DNA of 64,000 nt from Limnobacter olei. Its GTDB lineage: Bacteria; Pseudomonadota; Gammaproteobacteria; Burkholderiales; Burkholderiaceae_B. The first letter of the stretch is position 1, and every line of letters starts with the position of its first letter. Shown here in pieces: positions 9,096 through 18,289 of this stretch. The position numbers and the translations under genes were made by a program. The stretch is taken from the NCBI RefSeq assembly GCF_029087225.1, contig NZ_JARFJD010000005.1, positions 114,226 through 178,225 of the forward strand, read 5' to 3'. The notes under the pieces were generated by a model. It was given only the letters and a program-made list of their open reading frames with translations, ran no database searches and was not told the DNA's origin.

Positions 9096-9986
9096 TCAAG
9101 CCGCAATACTTCCCACCATCAGCACTTTCGAATCCCGCTCGGCCAGCACTTCAAACTTCGAAGTACCATCAGCTGTTACATGCTTCACCGAAATGCCAGA
9201 CGGCAGGAACACCGGCTGCTTGAACGACAGATCAAACTTGCTGGCTCGAGAACCCAAACTGGCTTCAACAATGCTCAGCGTTTTTGCCGCAGTCCACATG
9301 CCATGCACAATCGCTTGCTTGAAACCAAACATTTTTGCGGTTTGCGCATACAGGTGAATCGGGTTGTAATCATTTGAAACCTTGGCGTACTTGCGGCCTT
9401 GGTTTTCAGGTACTTTCACGGCGGCGTATTGCGCACCGATTGCACTCAAAGGCTCAACTGGCGCGGGCTTTGTCAGTGGCTTGGGCATGCCCTTTACGCG
9501 GCACAAAATGGTCATGACACTGCTCCAGTGCACTTCTTCACCCACCAAAAACTGAGTGTGCACATCAAATTCCAGGCCCAGTGAAATACTGCGGGTGTCG
9601 CCCACAGTCACCAACACATCGTAAGGCACGCCATACTCCAAAGGCTTGGCGCACTCAATCGAGTTGTGCAAATGAACCATGCCCAACATGGGCATGGGGT
9701 GCTCAGGGCGACTCAGCAAATACATGTGCAGGGGCGAAGCCACCACCTGTGGCGCCGTCAGGGAAATTTCATCTTCCTTGAAACCGCACACGGCGTTGTA
9801 CTGGCGCACCCACTCACGGTCGATGAACACTTTCTTCACCCGGGCACCCAGGCGTGCAGCCTGCGTGTCGGGTTTTGGTTTTTTATTGGACGTGGTGGCA
9901 GCCTTCAGCAGCAGCGCCTTGCCATTTGGAAACTCAGACAGCTCGAAAAATTTCGCCGCTGCTTTCAGGGTGTCATTCACGCTCAT
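9096..9986 (-). CDS. MaoC-like (R)-specific enoyl-CoA hydratase/dehydratase
   Basis: A 296-residue double-hotdog hydratase that would interconvert (R)-3-hydroxyacyl-CoA and trans-2-enoyl-CoA. The C-terminal MaoC domain carries the hydratase-2 motif around residues 200-232: YAKVSNDYNPIHLYAQTA with the catalytic Asp and His, then AIVHGMWT. The N-terminal hotdog lacks that motif and would be structural. It starts 4 bp after fadI and is the last gene of a three-gene operon with fabG4 and fadI. That combination resembles HtdX/FabG4/FadA2 of mycobacteria, which act in reductive or oxidative acyl chain cycles. The direction of flux in this organism cannot be read from sequence. Confidence 0.87.
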   Translation of the reverse strand: MSVNDTLKAAAKFFELSEFPNGKALLLKAATTSNKKPKPDTQAARLGARVKKVFIDREWVRQYNAVCGFKEDEISLTAPQVVASPLHMYLLSRPEHPMPMLGMVHLHNSIECAKPLEYGVPYDVLVTVGDTRSISLGLEFDVHTQFLVGEEVHWSSVMTILCRVKGMPKPLTKPAPVEPLSAIGAQYAAVKVPENQGRKYAKVSNDYNPIHLYAQTAKMFGFKQAIVHGMWTAAKTLSIVEASLGSRASKFDLSFKQPVFLPSGISVKHVTADGTSKFEVLAERDSKVLMVGSIAA

Positions 9987-9990
9987 GATT

Positions 9991-11271
9991 TCACTTCTCG
10001 ATAATTGCAGTTACACCGATACCACCGGCTGCACAGATAGAGATCAAACCTTTGCCGCTGCCTTTTTCATTCAGCAACTTGGCCAATGTGGCAATAATAC
10101 GGCCACCAGTGGCTGCAAATGGGTGGCCAACGGCCAGTGATCCGCCCTTTACGTTCAGCTTGCTGCGGTCAATTGAACCCAAAGCAGAATCGAGGCCCAG
10201 TTTTTCCTTGCAGAACTTGGGGTCTTCCCAAGACTTCAATGTGCACAGAACCTGGGCAGCAAACGCCTCATGGATTTCATAGAAATCGAAGTCCTGCAGC
10301 TTCATGTTGGCCTTCTTCAGCATGCGTGGAACGGCATAAGCGGGAGCCATCAACAGGCCTTCCTTGCCAGACACAAAATCAACACCGATGGTTTCGCTGA
10401 ATGTCAGGTAAGCCAATGGCTGAATGCCACGTGCCTTGGCCCAGTCTTCAGAGGCCAGCAACACGGCAGAAGCGCCGTCGGTCAGCGGTGTAGAGTTACC
10501 GGCAGTCATCGTGCCCTTGCCGCTCTTGCGATCAAACGCAGGCTTCAAACCTTGCAGGCGTTCAACTGAAGAATCAGCACGCAAATTATTGTCGCGGGTC
10601 AGGCCGTTGAATGGCACCACCAGGTCATCGAAGAAGCCTTCTTCGTAGGCTTTGGCAGCCTTCAAGTGGCTGCTTACAGCCAACTCATCTTGATCTTCAC
10701 GAGTGATGCCCCAGGTTTGCGCCATCACTTCACAGTGCGCACCCATGCTCATTTTTGTGCGGGGTTCAGCGTTTGCAGGTGGCAGTGGTGCAAGGTGCTT
10801 GGGGCGAATCTTCAGCAGTGCGGCCAGTTTGCCTTTGGTGTCGCGGGCGCGGTTGGCTTCGAGCAGAATTTTGCGCAGGCCTTCGCTGACTGCAATCGGT
10901 GCATCGGTGGTGGTGTCCACACCGCCAGCCATGCCCACTTCAATCTGACCCAAAGCAATTTTATTGGCGACCACAATTGCCGCTTCCAGACCAGTACCGC
11001 AAGCCTGCTGAATATCGAATGCAGGTGTCATTGGGCTCAAGCCTGAACCCAATACTGATTCACGGCACAGGGAAAAATCGCGGCTGTGCTTCACTACCGC
11101 ACCTGCAACCACATCGCCAAGTTCTTCACCGTGCAACTGGAACTTGTCAACAACACCGCGGAATGCTGCGGTCAGCATGTCCTGATTGGACTTGCCAATG
11201 TAGGCTGTGTTTGAACGTGCAAATGGAATGCGTGAACCGCCAATGATGGCAACGCGACGACCGTGTTTCAT
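9991..11271 (-). CDS. fadI: acetyl-CoA C-acyltransferase (thiolase), FadI/FadA2 type
   Basis: Thiolase that cleaves 3-ketoacyl-CoA to acetyl-CoA plus shortened acyl-CoA, or condenses in reverse. 426 residues, close to E. coli FadI. Catalytic residues are visible: the nucleophilic Cys in DIQQACGTG near residue 90, HEAFAAQ near 357, GGSLAVGHPFAATGGR near 388 and the second Cys in ICAAGGIG near 415. The operon order is fabG4, fadI, maoC, read right to left, with 55 bp between fabG4 and fadI and 4 bp between fadI and maoC. There is no fadJ/fadB partner, so the reductase and hydratase steps are probably supplied by its two neighbours. The symbol follows the closest family; a FadA2-like name would be equally fair. 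Confidence 0.88.
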   Translation of the reverse strand: MKHGRRVAIIGGSRIPFARSNTAYIGKSNQDMLTAAFRGVVDKFQLHGEELGDVVAGAVVKHSRDFSLCRESVLGSGLSPMTPAFDIQQACGTGLEAAIVVANKIALGQIEVGMAGGVDTTTDAPIAVSEGLRKILLEANRARDTKGKLAALLKIRPKHLAPLPPANAEPRTKMSMGAHCEVMAQTWGITREDQDELAVSSHLKAAKAYEEGFFDDLVVPFNGLTRDNNLRADSSVERLQGLKPAFDRKSGKGTMTAGNSTPLTDGASAVLLASEDWAKARGIQPLAYLTFSETIGVDFVSGKEGLLMAPAYAVPRMLKKANMKLQDFDFYEIHEAFAAQVLCTLKSWEDPKFCKEKLGLDSALGSIDRSKLNVKGGSLAVGHPFAATGGRIIATLAKLLNEKGSGKGLISICAAGGIGVTAIIEK

Positions 11272-11326
11272 AGTTTTCTCCAGATAATTTTTTAGTTGCA
11301 GGCAGCGTATTCAGTCGATGAATAAA

Positions 11327-12754
11327 TTACGCGCCCACCAGGTTTTGTCCGCACACACGCAAGGTGGCGCCGTTTACACCAGCAGCCAAGGGGCTGGCCA
11401 TGAAAGTCACTGCTTCTGCAATGTCCACTGGCAAGCCGCCTTGCGACAGGCTGGACAAACGACGGGCCACTTCGCGGGTTACCACGGGAATGGCTGCAGT
11501 CATTTGTGTTTCGATGAAGCCCGGCGCAATCGCATTGATGGAAATGCCCTTGCCTTCCAGTTGCTTGGCCATGGCGTCCACATAACCAATCACGGCGCTC
11601 TTTGTAGCAGCGTAGTTGGTTTGGCCTGCATTCCCGGCAATGCCGCCAATCGATGAAATACACACAATGCGTGCATTCGCACCAAACGCATCACCTGCCA
11701 ACAATTGGTCGTTACAACGAACAATCGCACCCAGGTTCACGTCCAGCACCATGTCCCACAAGTGGGCGGCCATGTTGCGCATCATCTTGTCGCGAGTAAT
11801 GCCTGCGTTGTGCACGATAATGTCGATCTTGCCACCCTTGCCAGCAGCAACGGCTGCCAGCTTCTTGCCAGCGTCAGCATCAGTAATGTCCAGCGGGCAG
11901 GCAATGCCACCAATGCTGCTCATGGTTGCACCCAAGGTGCTTTCATCCGCAGGGCGATCCACACCAATTACGGTGGCGCCTTCACGGGCCAACACTTCAG
12001 CAATGGCTGCACCAATGCCGCGTGCAGCACCCGTAACAACAGCCAACTTGCCTGTCAATGGTTTTTCAGAAAACGCGGCAACTTTCACGCCCTTGGGCGC
12101 GCCAACCACGGGCAACACTTGGCCGGTCACAAATGCTGAATGTGGGCTCAAGAAAAAGCGCAGTGCGCCTTCAATGCCGTTTTCAGCGCCGGTTTTCACT
12201 TGAATCAAATTGGCAGTGGTGCCGTTCTTGCCGCTTTCTTTCGCAAGGCTGCGAATAAAACCGGGCAATGAGGACTGTGCTGTTTCAGCCAGGGCGTCTT
12301 TGCAATCACCGCGTGGGCGTCCAATCACCACGATGCGGCTGTTGGATGGCACTTTGCGCAGGCGTGGGTTAAAAAAGTCGTACAGCAAACGCAGATCCGC
12401 CACATTGGCTGCTGCAGTCACGTCGAGCACGTACACGTTTTCAGGCACGCCGTTGTCAGCTTGAGAAATGCTCACGTCTACTTTGGCTTTGGCCGCAGCT
12501 TGCTTGATGCCGTCCAGGCCTGCCAAATCGGCGGATACCTTGATGGACGCCCCCATGGAGTCCAGCGCCTTGACCACGGCCGAAGCCACTGGGCCAAATG
12601 CACTGGCACCCACCAAGGCATTTGAATTGGCCAATGATTTTTCGGCGTATCCAGCTTTGGCGCGCTTCAACATGGGGGGCACGGGCAGGCCCAGTGCAGC
12701 GGCAATTTGTTTACCTGTTGAGGTGTGAACAAATTCAAGAATTTTGTCGGCCAT
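11327..12754 (-). CDS. high-molecular-weight 3-oxoacyl-(ACP/CoA) reductase, FabG4 type
   Basis: A 475-residue two-domain SDR reductase. Residues 1 to about 215 form the extra N-terminal domain (flavodoxin-like in FabG4 of Mycobacterium tuberculosis) and do not look catalytic. Residues 230-475 are a classical SDR: TGAARGIGAA for cofactor binding near 238, VHNAGITRD near 310, a catalytic Ser in CISSIGG near 364 and YAATK near 380, then NAIAPGFIET near 405. Ordinary FabG is about 245 residues, so the length alone marks the long form. It would reduce 3-oxoacyl-CoA or -ACP to (R)-3-hydroxyacyl, matching the R-specific hydratase encoded two genes downstream. It is first in the operon, and AAGGACGAG precedes the ATG. 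Confidence 0.9.
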   Translation of the reverse strand: MADKILEFVHTSTGKQIAAALGLPVPPMLKRAKAGYAEKSLANSNALVGASAFGPVASAVVKALDSMGASIKVSADLAGLDGIKQAAAKAKVDVSISQADNGVPENVYVLDVTAAANVADLRLLYDFFNPRLRKVPSNSRIVVIGRPRGDCKDALAETAQSSLPGFIRSLAKESGKNGTTANLIQVKTGAENGIEGALRFFLSPHSAFVTGQVLPVVGAPKGVKVAAFSEKPLTGKLAVVTGAARGIGAAIAEVLAREGATVIGVDRPADESTLGATMSSIGGIACPLDITDADAGKKLAAVAAGKGGKIDIIVHNAGITRDKMMRNMAAHLWDMVLDVNLGAIVRCNDQLLAGDAFGANARIVCISSIGGIAGNAGQTNYAATKSAVIGYVDAMAKQLEGKGISINAIAPGFIETQMTAAIPVVTREVARRLSSLSQGGLPVDIAEAVTFMASPLAAGVNGATLRVCGQNLVGA

Positions 12755-12819
12755 GAGTCTCGTCCTTCTTATAGGGGGAATGTCTTTTTTAAGGGCCTAG
12801 CATAGCCCAGCAAGACAAT

Positions 12820-12835
12820 GTTACTGTTGCGTAAC
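12820..12835. promoter_or_regulatory. GTTAC-N6-GTAAC palindrome upstream of fabG4
   Basis: GTTAC (12820-12824) and GTAAC (12831-12835) form a perfect inverted repeat with a 6-bp spacer, 66 bp upstream of the fabG4 start. A TATGCT-like -10 for the leftward promoter lies between the palindrome and the gene. The symmetry and position fit an operator for a dimeric regulator such as a TetR protein. Which regulator binds is unknown. Confidence 0.4.
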
Positions 12836-12881
12836 TTGCGAGTGTATAGAAACTTGACCAGAAAATCGTAGAGGGTCGTCT

Positions 12882-13610
12882 CTAACCCGGAAAGGTTAAA
12901 GGTGCGTCGCCAGGTTGCCAAGGGGTGTACTTGACCATGGCTTGTTCCAGCAAAGGCGATGTCAAAAAAGAATGGAGCCACAACTTCAGTGCATCATAGC
13001 CAGGTACCGCATCGAACCAAGCCTCATCGGCGATCCTAAATTGGCGCACGAAAGGCAAAATTGCATAATCGGCAAAGCTGGGTTGCTTACCCAACAGGTA
13101 GGAGCTTCCCTGCTGTCCCTGTTGTTTGAGTACCGCATTCCACTGTGCCAAAATTTTTTCGCATACCGCGCGGTGTTCCAGCGGGTCGCAGGTGTAGGTG
13201 TCAGTGTCGGTTTTTACGTGATAGCGGTGTGGGTATTTATAACGGTCCAGGTTTCGCTTGAATTCGCCATCAAGCAGCGCAATCCATTCATCACACTGTT
13301 GTTGCTGCTCAGTATTCAGTACCAACCAGTCTGCCGGAAAATTCTGGCCCACCGCCCAATGCATCACATCCAGGCTTTCATCGATCACAGTGCCATCCGG
13401 CAACCACAAAACGGGCACGGTGCCTTTGGGTGAAATTTCAAGCATGTGTGCGGGTTTGGCGCGCAGCACCAGTTCACGCACTTCAACCTTTAAACCGGCG
13501 GCAACAATCGCCAGCCGTGCACGCATGGCATAGGGGCAACGGCGAAAGGTGTACAACACGGGTAAACCAAGCTGGTGCCCGTGATCGGCTTGCTGCTCCA
13601 CCCTGCTCAC
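12882..13610 (-). CDS. glutathione S-transferase family protein
   Basis: A 242-residue cytosolic GST-like protein. The thioredoxin-fold domain spans residues 15-92, with [11 protein letters not shown] as the N-terminal active-site region and the cis-proline GTVPVLWL and DESLDVMHW typical of the glutathione-binding half. The C-terminal half is the helical GST domain, with [14 protein letters not shown] near residue 185. CPYA-type active sites occur in glutaredoxin-like/omega-type GSTs, so a thiol-transferase role is possible. The gene overlaps the end of trhO by 4 bp and is translated from the same transcript. Substrate unknown. Confidence 0.82.
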   Translation of the reverse strand: MSRVEQQADHGHQLGLPVLYTFRRCPYAMRARLAIVAAGLKVEVRELVLRAKPAHMLEISPKGTVPVLWLPDGTVIDESLDVMHWAVGQNFPADWLVLNTEQQQQCDEWIALLDGEFKRNLDRYKYPHRYHVKTDTDTYTCDPLEHRAVCEKILAQWNAVLKQQGQQGSSYLLGKQPSFADYAILPFVRQFRIADEAWFDAVPGYDALKLWLHSFLTSPLLEQAMVKYTPWQPGDAPLTFPG

Positions 13611-14602
13611 TCCGCGTGTGCTTGTTGGGGTAACGGTTCTTTGGGCAACATCTTGCGGCCAATGTGCTTCTCATTGCGCTGCTTGGCCAGTTGAATCTGT
13701 TTTTGGCGTTCGCCAAAACGCTTTTTTTGATCATCGGTCAGCGAATCATAGCAATGCGGGCAACCCACGCCCTGAATGTATTTTTCGCTCTGCTTTTCTT
13801 CCTCGGTAATTGGCATGCGGCAAGCGTGGCACAGGTCGTAATGCCCAACCTGCAAACCATGGGTGACCGACACCCGCTGATCAAACACAAAGCACTCGCC
13901 CTTCCACAAACTTTGTTCTTCGGGAATCTCTTCGAGGTACTTCAGAATACCGCCCTCAAGGTGGTACACCTCGTCAAACCCCTGCTCCAGCATGTAGGCC
14001 GTGGATTTCTCGCAGCGAATACCACCGGTACAAAACATGGCAATTTTCTTGGGGCGTTTGTCCGCAGGCAGGCTTTTCAAATTCTTTTCAACCCATTGAG
14101 GAAATTCGCGGAATGTCGTGGTGGCAGGGTCTACTGCGCCCTCGAAAGTACCAATCGCGTACTCATAGTTGTTGCGAGTGTCAATTACCAAGGTATCCGG
14201 ATCTTGGATCAAGGCATTCCAGTCGGCTGGTTTCACATAGCGGCCCACCAGGCGATTCGGATCAATTCCGTCTTTGCCCATGGTCACAATTTCACGTTTC
14301 AGCTTCACCTTCATGCGAGTGAAAGCCTGTTCAGGCGCAATTGAATACTTGGGTGCCAAATCGGCAAACCGGGAATCGGCCCACAAAAAATTCATCAAGG
14401 CCACAATGCCCGCGCGGGGCGCGCTGACCGTACCATTGATGCCCTCCTTGGCCAGCAACAAAGTGCCCAGCACAGCGTTTTCAGTGCACACAGCCTCAAG
14501 CCGGGGCTTGATCTCCTCGAAATCGAGCAGGCTGACAAATTTGTACAGGGCAGCGACTACGATTTGATCGGACTTGGGAATGGAGGCTTCGCTCATGGAC
14601 AT
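13607..14602 (-). CDS. trhO: tRNA uridine(34) hydroxylase, rhodanese family
   Basis: Oxygen-dependent 5-hydroxylation of uridine 34 in a subset of tRNAs (family formerly YceA/UPF0176). 331 residues, usual for the proteobacterial form. Order of domains: N-terminal acylphosphatase-like region (residues 10-110, with [13 protein letters not shown]), rhodanese domain (about 125-225) with the active cysteine in [11 protein letters not shown] near residue 192, then a C-terminal Cys-rich segment (CHACRMP, GCPHCYD) near 265-285. It starts with MSMSEAS, and translation at the second Met is possible. The downstream GST gene overlaps its stop codon by 4 bp. Confidence 0.92.
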   Translation of the reverse strand: MSMSEASIPKSDQIVVAALYKFVSLLDFEEIKPRLEAVCTENAVLGTLLLAKEGINGTVSAPRAGIVALMNFLWADSRFADLAPKYSIAPEQAFTRMKVKLKREIVTMGKDGIDPNRLVGRYVKPADWNALIQDPDTLVIDTRNNYEYAIGTFEGAVDPATTTFREFPQWVEKNLKSLPADKRPKKIAMFCTGGIRCEKSTAYMLEQGFDEVYHLEGGILKYLEEIPEEQSLWKGECFVFDQRVSVTHGLQVGHYDLCHACRMPITEEEKQSEKYIQGVGCPHCYDSLTDDQKKRFGERQKQIQLAKQRNEKHIGRKMLPKEPLPQQAHAE

Positions 14603-14767
14603 GGCAATTCTTTCAAAAAATCATCAGACAAAACAACTTAGCCCGTTATTGTAACCGAGCACCAGAATTTACCCAATCAAGCAAAAAGCCAAATTAGCAT
14701 GGGCTTTGGTAAACTGAGCCACATACAGCGCTGTGCAGCAGCAACCCCCACTACAAGAACACACATC

Positions 14768-16057
14768 ATGAATGCCTTCTGGATCTTGGTCCTTTTGATT
14801 TTGGTTTCCGGCTTTTTTGCCCTCTCGGAAATGGCACTGGCCTCCAGTCGACGCTCCAAACTTCAAGCCATGGCCGACTCAGGGAACCCAAAAGCCCGAA
14901 TCGCCATTCAAATCATGGACAACCCCAGCCGCCTGCTCGCAGCCACTCAAACCGGCATTACCGCAGCCGCTTTGCTCATGGGTATTTATGGCGAATCGGC
15001 GCTTACCGCCACGTTTCAACAAACCATCGACCAGCACTTTCCAGCACTCAGCGATTGGGCCAGTGTTATCTCATTCGCAGTCACCATTGCCTTGGTCACA
15101 GGTTTTTCCATTGTTTTTGGCGAAATCGTGCCCAAGCGCCTGGCCATCGCTAACCCGGAAAAGGTTGCTGCGTTTTGCGCGCCCTTCATGTCGATATTCC
15201 TGAAAGTGCTCAGCCCCGCCATCACCTTGCTGTCCAAGGGCTCCGATCTGGTGCTCAGCTTCATCCCGTTCAAAGCTGCACCTGCGGTTAGCACCATCGA
15301 AGAAATTCAGGCCTTTCTTGATGAAGGCGCCAAAACAGGCATGCTGGCCCCCGAAGAACGCCACCTAATGAGCAATGTGTTGCGGCTCGAGGACCGTCGA
15401 CTGGCCTCGGTCATGACCCCGGTGAGCGACATAGCCTATCTTGATTTACATGCCCCGCGCGAGGACAACCTGCGCTTGTTGCGTGAAGCGCCCCACTCCA
15501 TGCTGCCAATTTGCAAGGGCAGTTTGCAGCAAGTAATTGGCGTGGCAGAAAGCCACGACATTCTTCAAGCCGCCATGGAGGGCGACATCAATTTTGCTGA
15601 AATACCCCTGCAAAATGCACTGTTCGTGCCCGCCTCACTCACGCTGGTCGATCTGCTGCGGACTTTCCGCCAGCAGAAAAAAACCTTTGCATTCGTGGTC
15701 AGCGAATTTGGCATGACCGAAGGCATTGTCACCATCGATGATGTACTGTCCAGCGTGGTGGGTGACATGATGCCGCTGATGGACACCCCCGAAGAAGCAC
15801 TGGCTGTAAAACGCGAAGATGGTTCATGGTTGCTCGATGGACTTTTACCCATCGACGAAATGAAAACAAAACTGGGCATTCGCGGCTTGCCCCAGGAAGA
15901 CTTGGGCAACTTCCACACCGTCGGTGGGTTCGTATTGGCCTCGTTGGGTCGAATTCCGAAAAAAACCGAGAAATTCGACTGGAACAACTGGCGATTTGAA
16001 GTGGTGGATGTAGACAGAAACCGGGTAGACCAAGTACTGGCCACTCCCAACAAATGA
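14768..16057 (+). CDS. CorC/HlyC-type membrane protein (DUF21-CBS-CorC_HlyC domains)
   Basis: A 429-residue inner-membrane protein of the YtfL/YfjD group, proposed in the family to move Mg/Co or other cations or polyamines. Residues 1-175 are the CNNM/DUF21 transmembrane domain (SGFFALSEMALASSRRSKL at the start, GEIVPKRLA near 122). Residues about 200-325 hold two CBS repeats, and 340-425 form the CorC_HlyC transporter-associated domain. I chose the ATG at 14768; an in-frame ATG at 14699 would add 23 residues that do not fit the family N terminus. The old name hemolysin is not evidence of toxicity. It is alone on the strand, ahead of the Nudix gene. Confidence 0.88.
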   Translation: MNAFWILVLLILVSGFFALSEMALASSRRSKLQAMADSGNPKARIAIQIMDNPSRLLAATQTGITAAALLMGIYGESALTATFQQTIDQHFPALSDWASVISFAVTIALVTGFSIVFGEIVPKRLAIANPEKVAAFCAPFMSIFLKVLSPAITLLSKGSDLVLSFIPFKAAPAVSTIEEIQAFLDEGAKTGMLAPEERHLMSNVLRLEDRRLASVMTPVSDIAYLDLHAPREDNLRLLREAPHSMLPICKGSLQQVIGVAESHDILQAAMEGDINFAEIPLQNALFVPASLTLVDLLRTFRQQKKTFAFVVSEFGMTEGIVTIDDVLSSVVGDMMPLMDTPEEALAVKREDGSWLLDGLLPIDEMKTKLGIRGLPQEDLGNFHTVGGFVLASLGRIPKKTEKFDWNNWRFEVVDVDRNRVDQVLATPNK

Positions 16058-16112
16058 ACTTTCCCGGGTTTGGCGGCACTTAGATTTCACATTTGCTTCG
16101 CCCCGCCCCTCA

Positions 16113-17846
16113 ATGCCGCAGTTGTCGCCAACATCAAACAGCCATTTTTTTTCACCATCAAATTCAGTCACGGAAAGCCAAACAAGTCATCGTGACGCCG
16201 CTGTACTTAAAGCGGGTTCCGGCTGCTGGATTCCTCTCAAAGAATCTACATTGGGGTTAAAGTACCCCCAGCTGAACGGCGCATCTGAAACACCCCATGG
16301 AGAATGGGGCTGCGATGGTGGCGCTGGCCTGTGCATGCTCAAGCCTGATGATTCAGGCAGGTGTTCGATCCTGCTTCTGAAAAATGCGCAGGGCACACAC
16401 GATGAAGGGCTGTGGAGCGTCCCCGGGGGCGCAATTGAAAGAATTGCGCACACCAACAAACCCGAAGACCCATTGCACTGTGCACTGCGCGAAACACTGG
16501 AGGAAGTTCATCGACTGCCCAACGGCCAGGTGTGGACTAACCCGATTGTGCTGCGCAACGCGCACACTGGTTTTACTTACCGTCTATTCTTGTGCCTCTT
16601 GCCGACAAACAGTCAATGGAACCCGAGCATTCGTGCTGAACACAATGCCTATTCATGGCAAGCCCTTGAGCATGCCTCGCATACGTCCGAATTGCATCCG
16701 GGTGTTCGGTGTGCGCTTGATCACATGGCGCAGCAGTGGACTCCGGCAATCCAGAACCAGCCTCTCTCATTTGCAGTAAATGCCACACCCAACACAAACC
16801 CGCTTTACATTACAGAGGCACAGTTTGCCTTGCGCAATCTCGAAACTCCTGTGTCGTCCTCCGTCGAAACCAGCCTCGCGCAAGCCCTACCCTCTGAAAT
16901 TCGGGCTTTAATTGAATACGCGGAAGCTCCAACCAGGGTTTGGTTAAGTCAACATCCAGATCAGCTTCCACCCGGATGGGATCAGGACACCATCGACAAG
17001 CTGCCGGTGAGTATCCCTGAAATCATCCGCATCGAGGATGAACATTCGAAAAGCCATGTAGTGGCTTACCACGCATTTGCGGACAGTCTTTTGCCAGCGC
17101 ACTGGACTGGCGAGGTGCTAATGAAAGTGCTTTGCAAACACGAAAGCGCAGACACACGAGAAAATCTGAACCACTTAAGCTGGCACCGAAACCCGTTTGA
17201 AATCAACAAAAATCGAGGCCGCGACGTCCACAACCTGATGGAATACACCGCCAGCCACCCCTCTAGAGACAATGGCGATGTGGGGCGCTTTTCCTTGTTG
17301 TCCTGTAATCCAAGCCTGTTTCAGAATACGGATGTCGACGCCATGGAGAGCACCGCAGATTACTTGCACGACGCGATCAACGTGGCCCCGCCCAATTTGA
17401 AGGAATGGATTTCAGGCATGTTGCAAACCCGTTTCCCTGCCTGCGAAGACGCCCGCATCAATAAAGCCACCGAGAATATTCTCCACCTGTGTGCCCAGGC
17501 GAACAGTACCTTGCCGACCACAAAAAAAGCGAGCGTCCTGATGCAGGTTTTAATTCCACATGCACTGGTGAACAAGCTTGCTTACATATCCGCGAGCAAC
17601 GGCATCCCCGATTCCGCAAATCCAGATACTCTGAACACCCTTGTAAAGCTGAAAACACTGCACACCAACCAAGAAGTGCCCAATGCCCGCAGTCTGCAAA
17701 TTCGCCTGCTTGCATCCACCCTACAAGATCCCAAGGTCGCCCCTCATTTGAAGGTCAATTTGTTCAGCCGGTACACCACGTCGCAACAAGAGGTAATTAA
17801 ATCCGCGATTGAAGCCATCATCCAGGGCTTGCACAATGATTCATGA
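16113..17846 (+). CDS. Nudix hydrolase with a long C-terminal domain of unknown type
   Basis: A 577-residue protein. Residues about 60-205 form a Nudix domain: the box reads GGAIE, then a 15-residue spacer instead of the usual shorter one, then ALRETLEEVHRLP, so the REx2EE metal-binding core is intact while the usual glycine after EE is His. Residues 205-577 match nothing I recognise. They are mainly helical and carry a conserved-looking patch around 390-425 (RFSLLSCNPSLF, DAMEST). Typical Nudix hydrolases are 150-200 residues. No clear Shine-Dalgarno precedes the ATG at 16113, so the true start may be further in. Its end overlaps the phosphatase gene by 11 bp, implying coupled expression. 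Substrate unknown; nucleotide sugar, dinucleotide or RNA 5' end are all possible. Confidence 0.75.
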   Translation: MPQLSPTSNSHFFSPSNSVTESQTSHRDAAVLKAGSGCWIPLKESTLGLKYPQLNGASETPHGEWGCDGGAGLCMLKPDDSGRCSILLLKNAQGTHDEGLWSVPGGAIERIAHTNKPEDPLHCALRETLEEVHRLPNGQVWTNPIVLRNAHTGFTYRLFLCLLPTNSQWNPSIRAEHNAYSWQALEHASHTSELHPGVRCALDHMAQQWTPAIQNQPLSFAVNATPNTNPLYITEAQFALRNLETPVSSSVETSLAQALPSEIRALIEYAEAPTRVWLSQHPDQLPPGWDQDTIDKLPVSIPEIIRIEDEHSKSHVVAYHAFADSLLPAHWTGEVLMKVLCKHESADTRENLNHLSWHRNPFEINKNRGRDVHNLMEYTASHPSRDNGDVGRFSLLSCNPSLFQNTDVDAMESTADYLHDAINVAPPNLKEWISGMLQTRFPACEDARINKATENILHLCAQANSTLPTTKKASVLMQVLIPHALVNKLAYISASNGIPDSANPDTLNTLVKLKTLHTNQEVPNARSLQIRLLASTLQDPKVAPHLKVNLFSRYTTSQQEVIKSAIEAIIQGLHNDS

Positions 17847-18279
17847 AAACATTCATGAAGTGCGTCCCAATCTGTGGATTGGTTCACTGCAGGGCGCCAG
17901 CGAAGCCCTTCAAAAACCACACTCGTCATTTACTCATGCGGTCAGTTGCATCGAAATTTGCCCCAGGCTTCGGCAAGGAATTGTTCAGCTTCACATTCCA
18001 GTGAGCGACAACCCTGACGAGTCCCTGCTTGCTCACTTCCAAACCGTATGTGAATTTATCAACCAGGCACACCAAAACCAAGGCAAGGTAATCGTGCACT
18101 GCGAACAGGGAATCAGCAGATCGGCTGCCCTGATCGCAGCACACCTTATTGACCACGGAAACATGAATGTCAAACAGGCCCTGCTTGCGGTTTACTCAGC
18201 CAAACCGGCCGCAAAGGTCAACCCATGGTTTGTTCGAGACCTGGTCGATTGGCACCAGCACCATATGTTGAACAGTTAA
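17836..18279 (+). CDS. dual-specificity protein phosphatase-like protein
   Basis: A 147-residue cysteine-based phosphatase. The P-loop HCEQGISRSA near residue 91 has the full HCx5R signature, and a likely general-acid Asp lies in IPVSDNPDES near residue 57. Length and layout match the compact DSP fold (LWIGSLQGASE at the N terminus and LIAAHLI after the loop). The start ATG lies inside the 3' end of the Nudix gene, so translation is probably coupled. Eukaryote-type DSPs are uncommon in small bacterial operons. Substrates in the family include phosphotyrosine/serine proteins, RNA 5' phosphates and phosphoinositides, and none can be chosen from sequence. It converges with ispH 10 bp away. Confidence 0.85.
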   Translation: MIHENIHEVRPNLWIGSLQGASEALQKPHSSFTHAVSCIEICPRLRQGIVQLHIPVSDNPDESLLAHFQTVCEFINQAHQNQGKVIVHCEQGISRSAALIAAHLIDHGNMNVKQALLAVYSAKPAAKVNPWFVRDLVDWHQHHMLNS

Positions 18280-18289
18280 GCAAGTCCGC

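Noticed and set aside
14768-16057. Hemolysin label for the DUF21-CBS-CorC protein
   Set aside because: The label comes from an old TlyC annotation; domain order fits a cation or polyamine related membrane protein.
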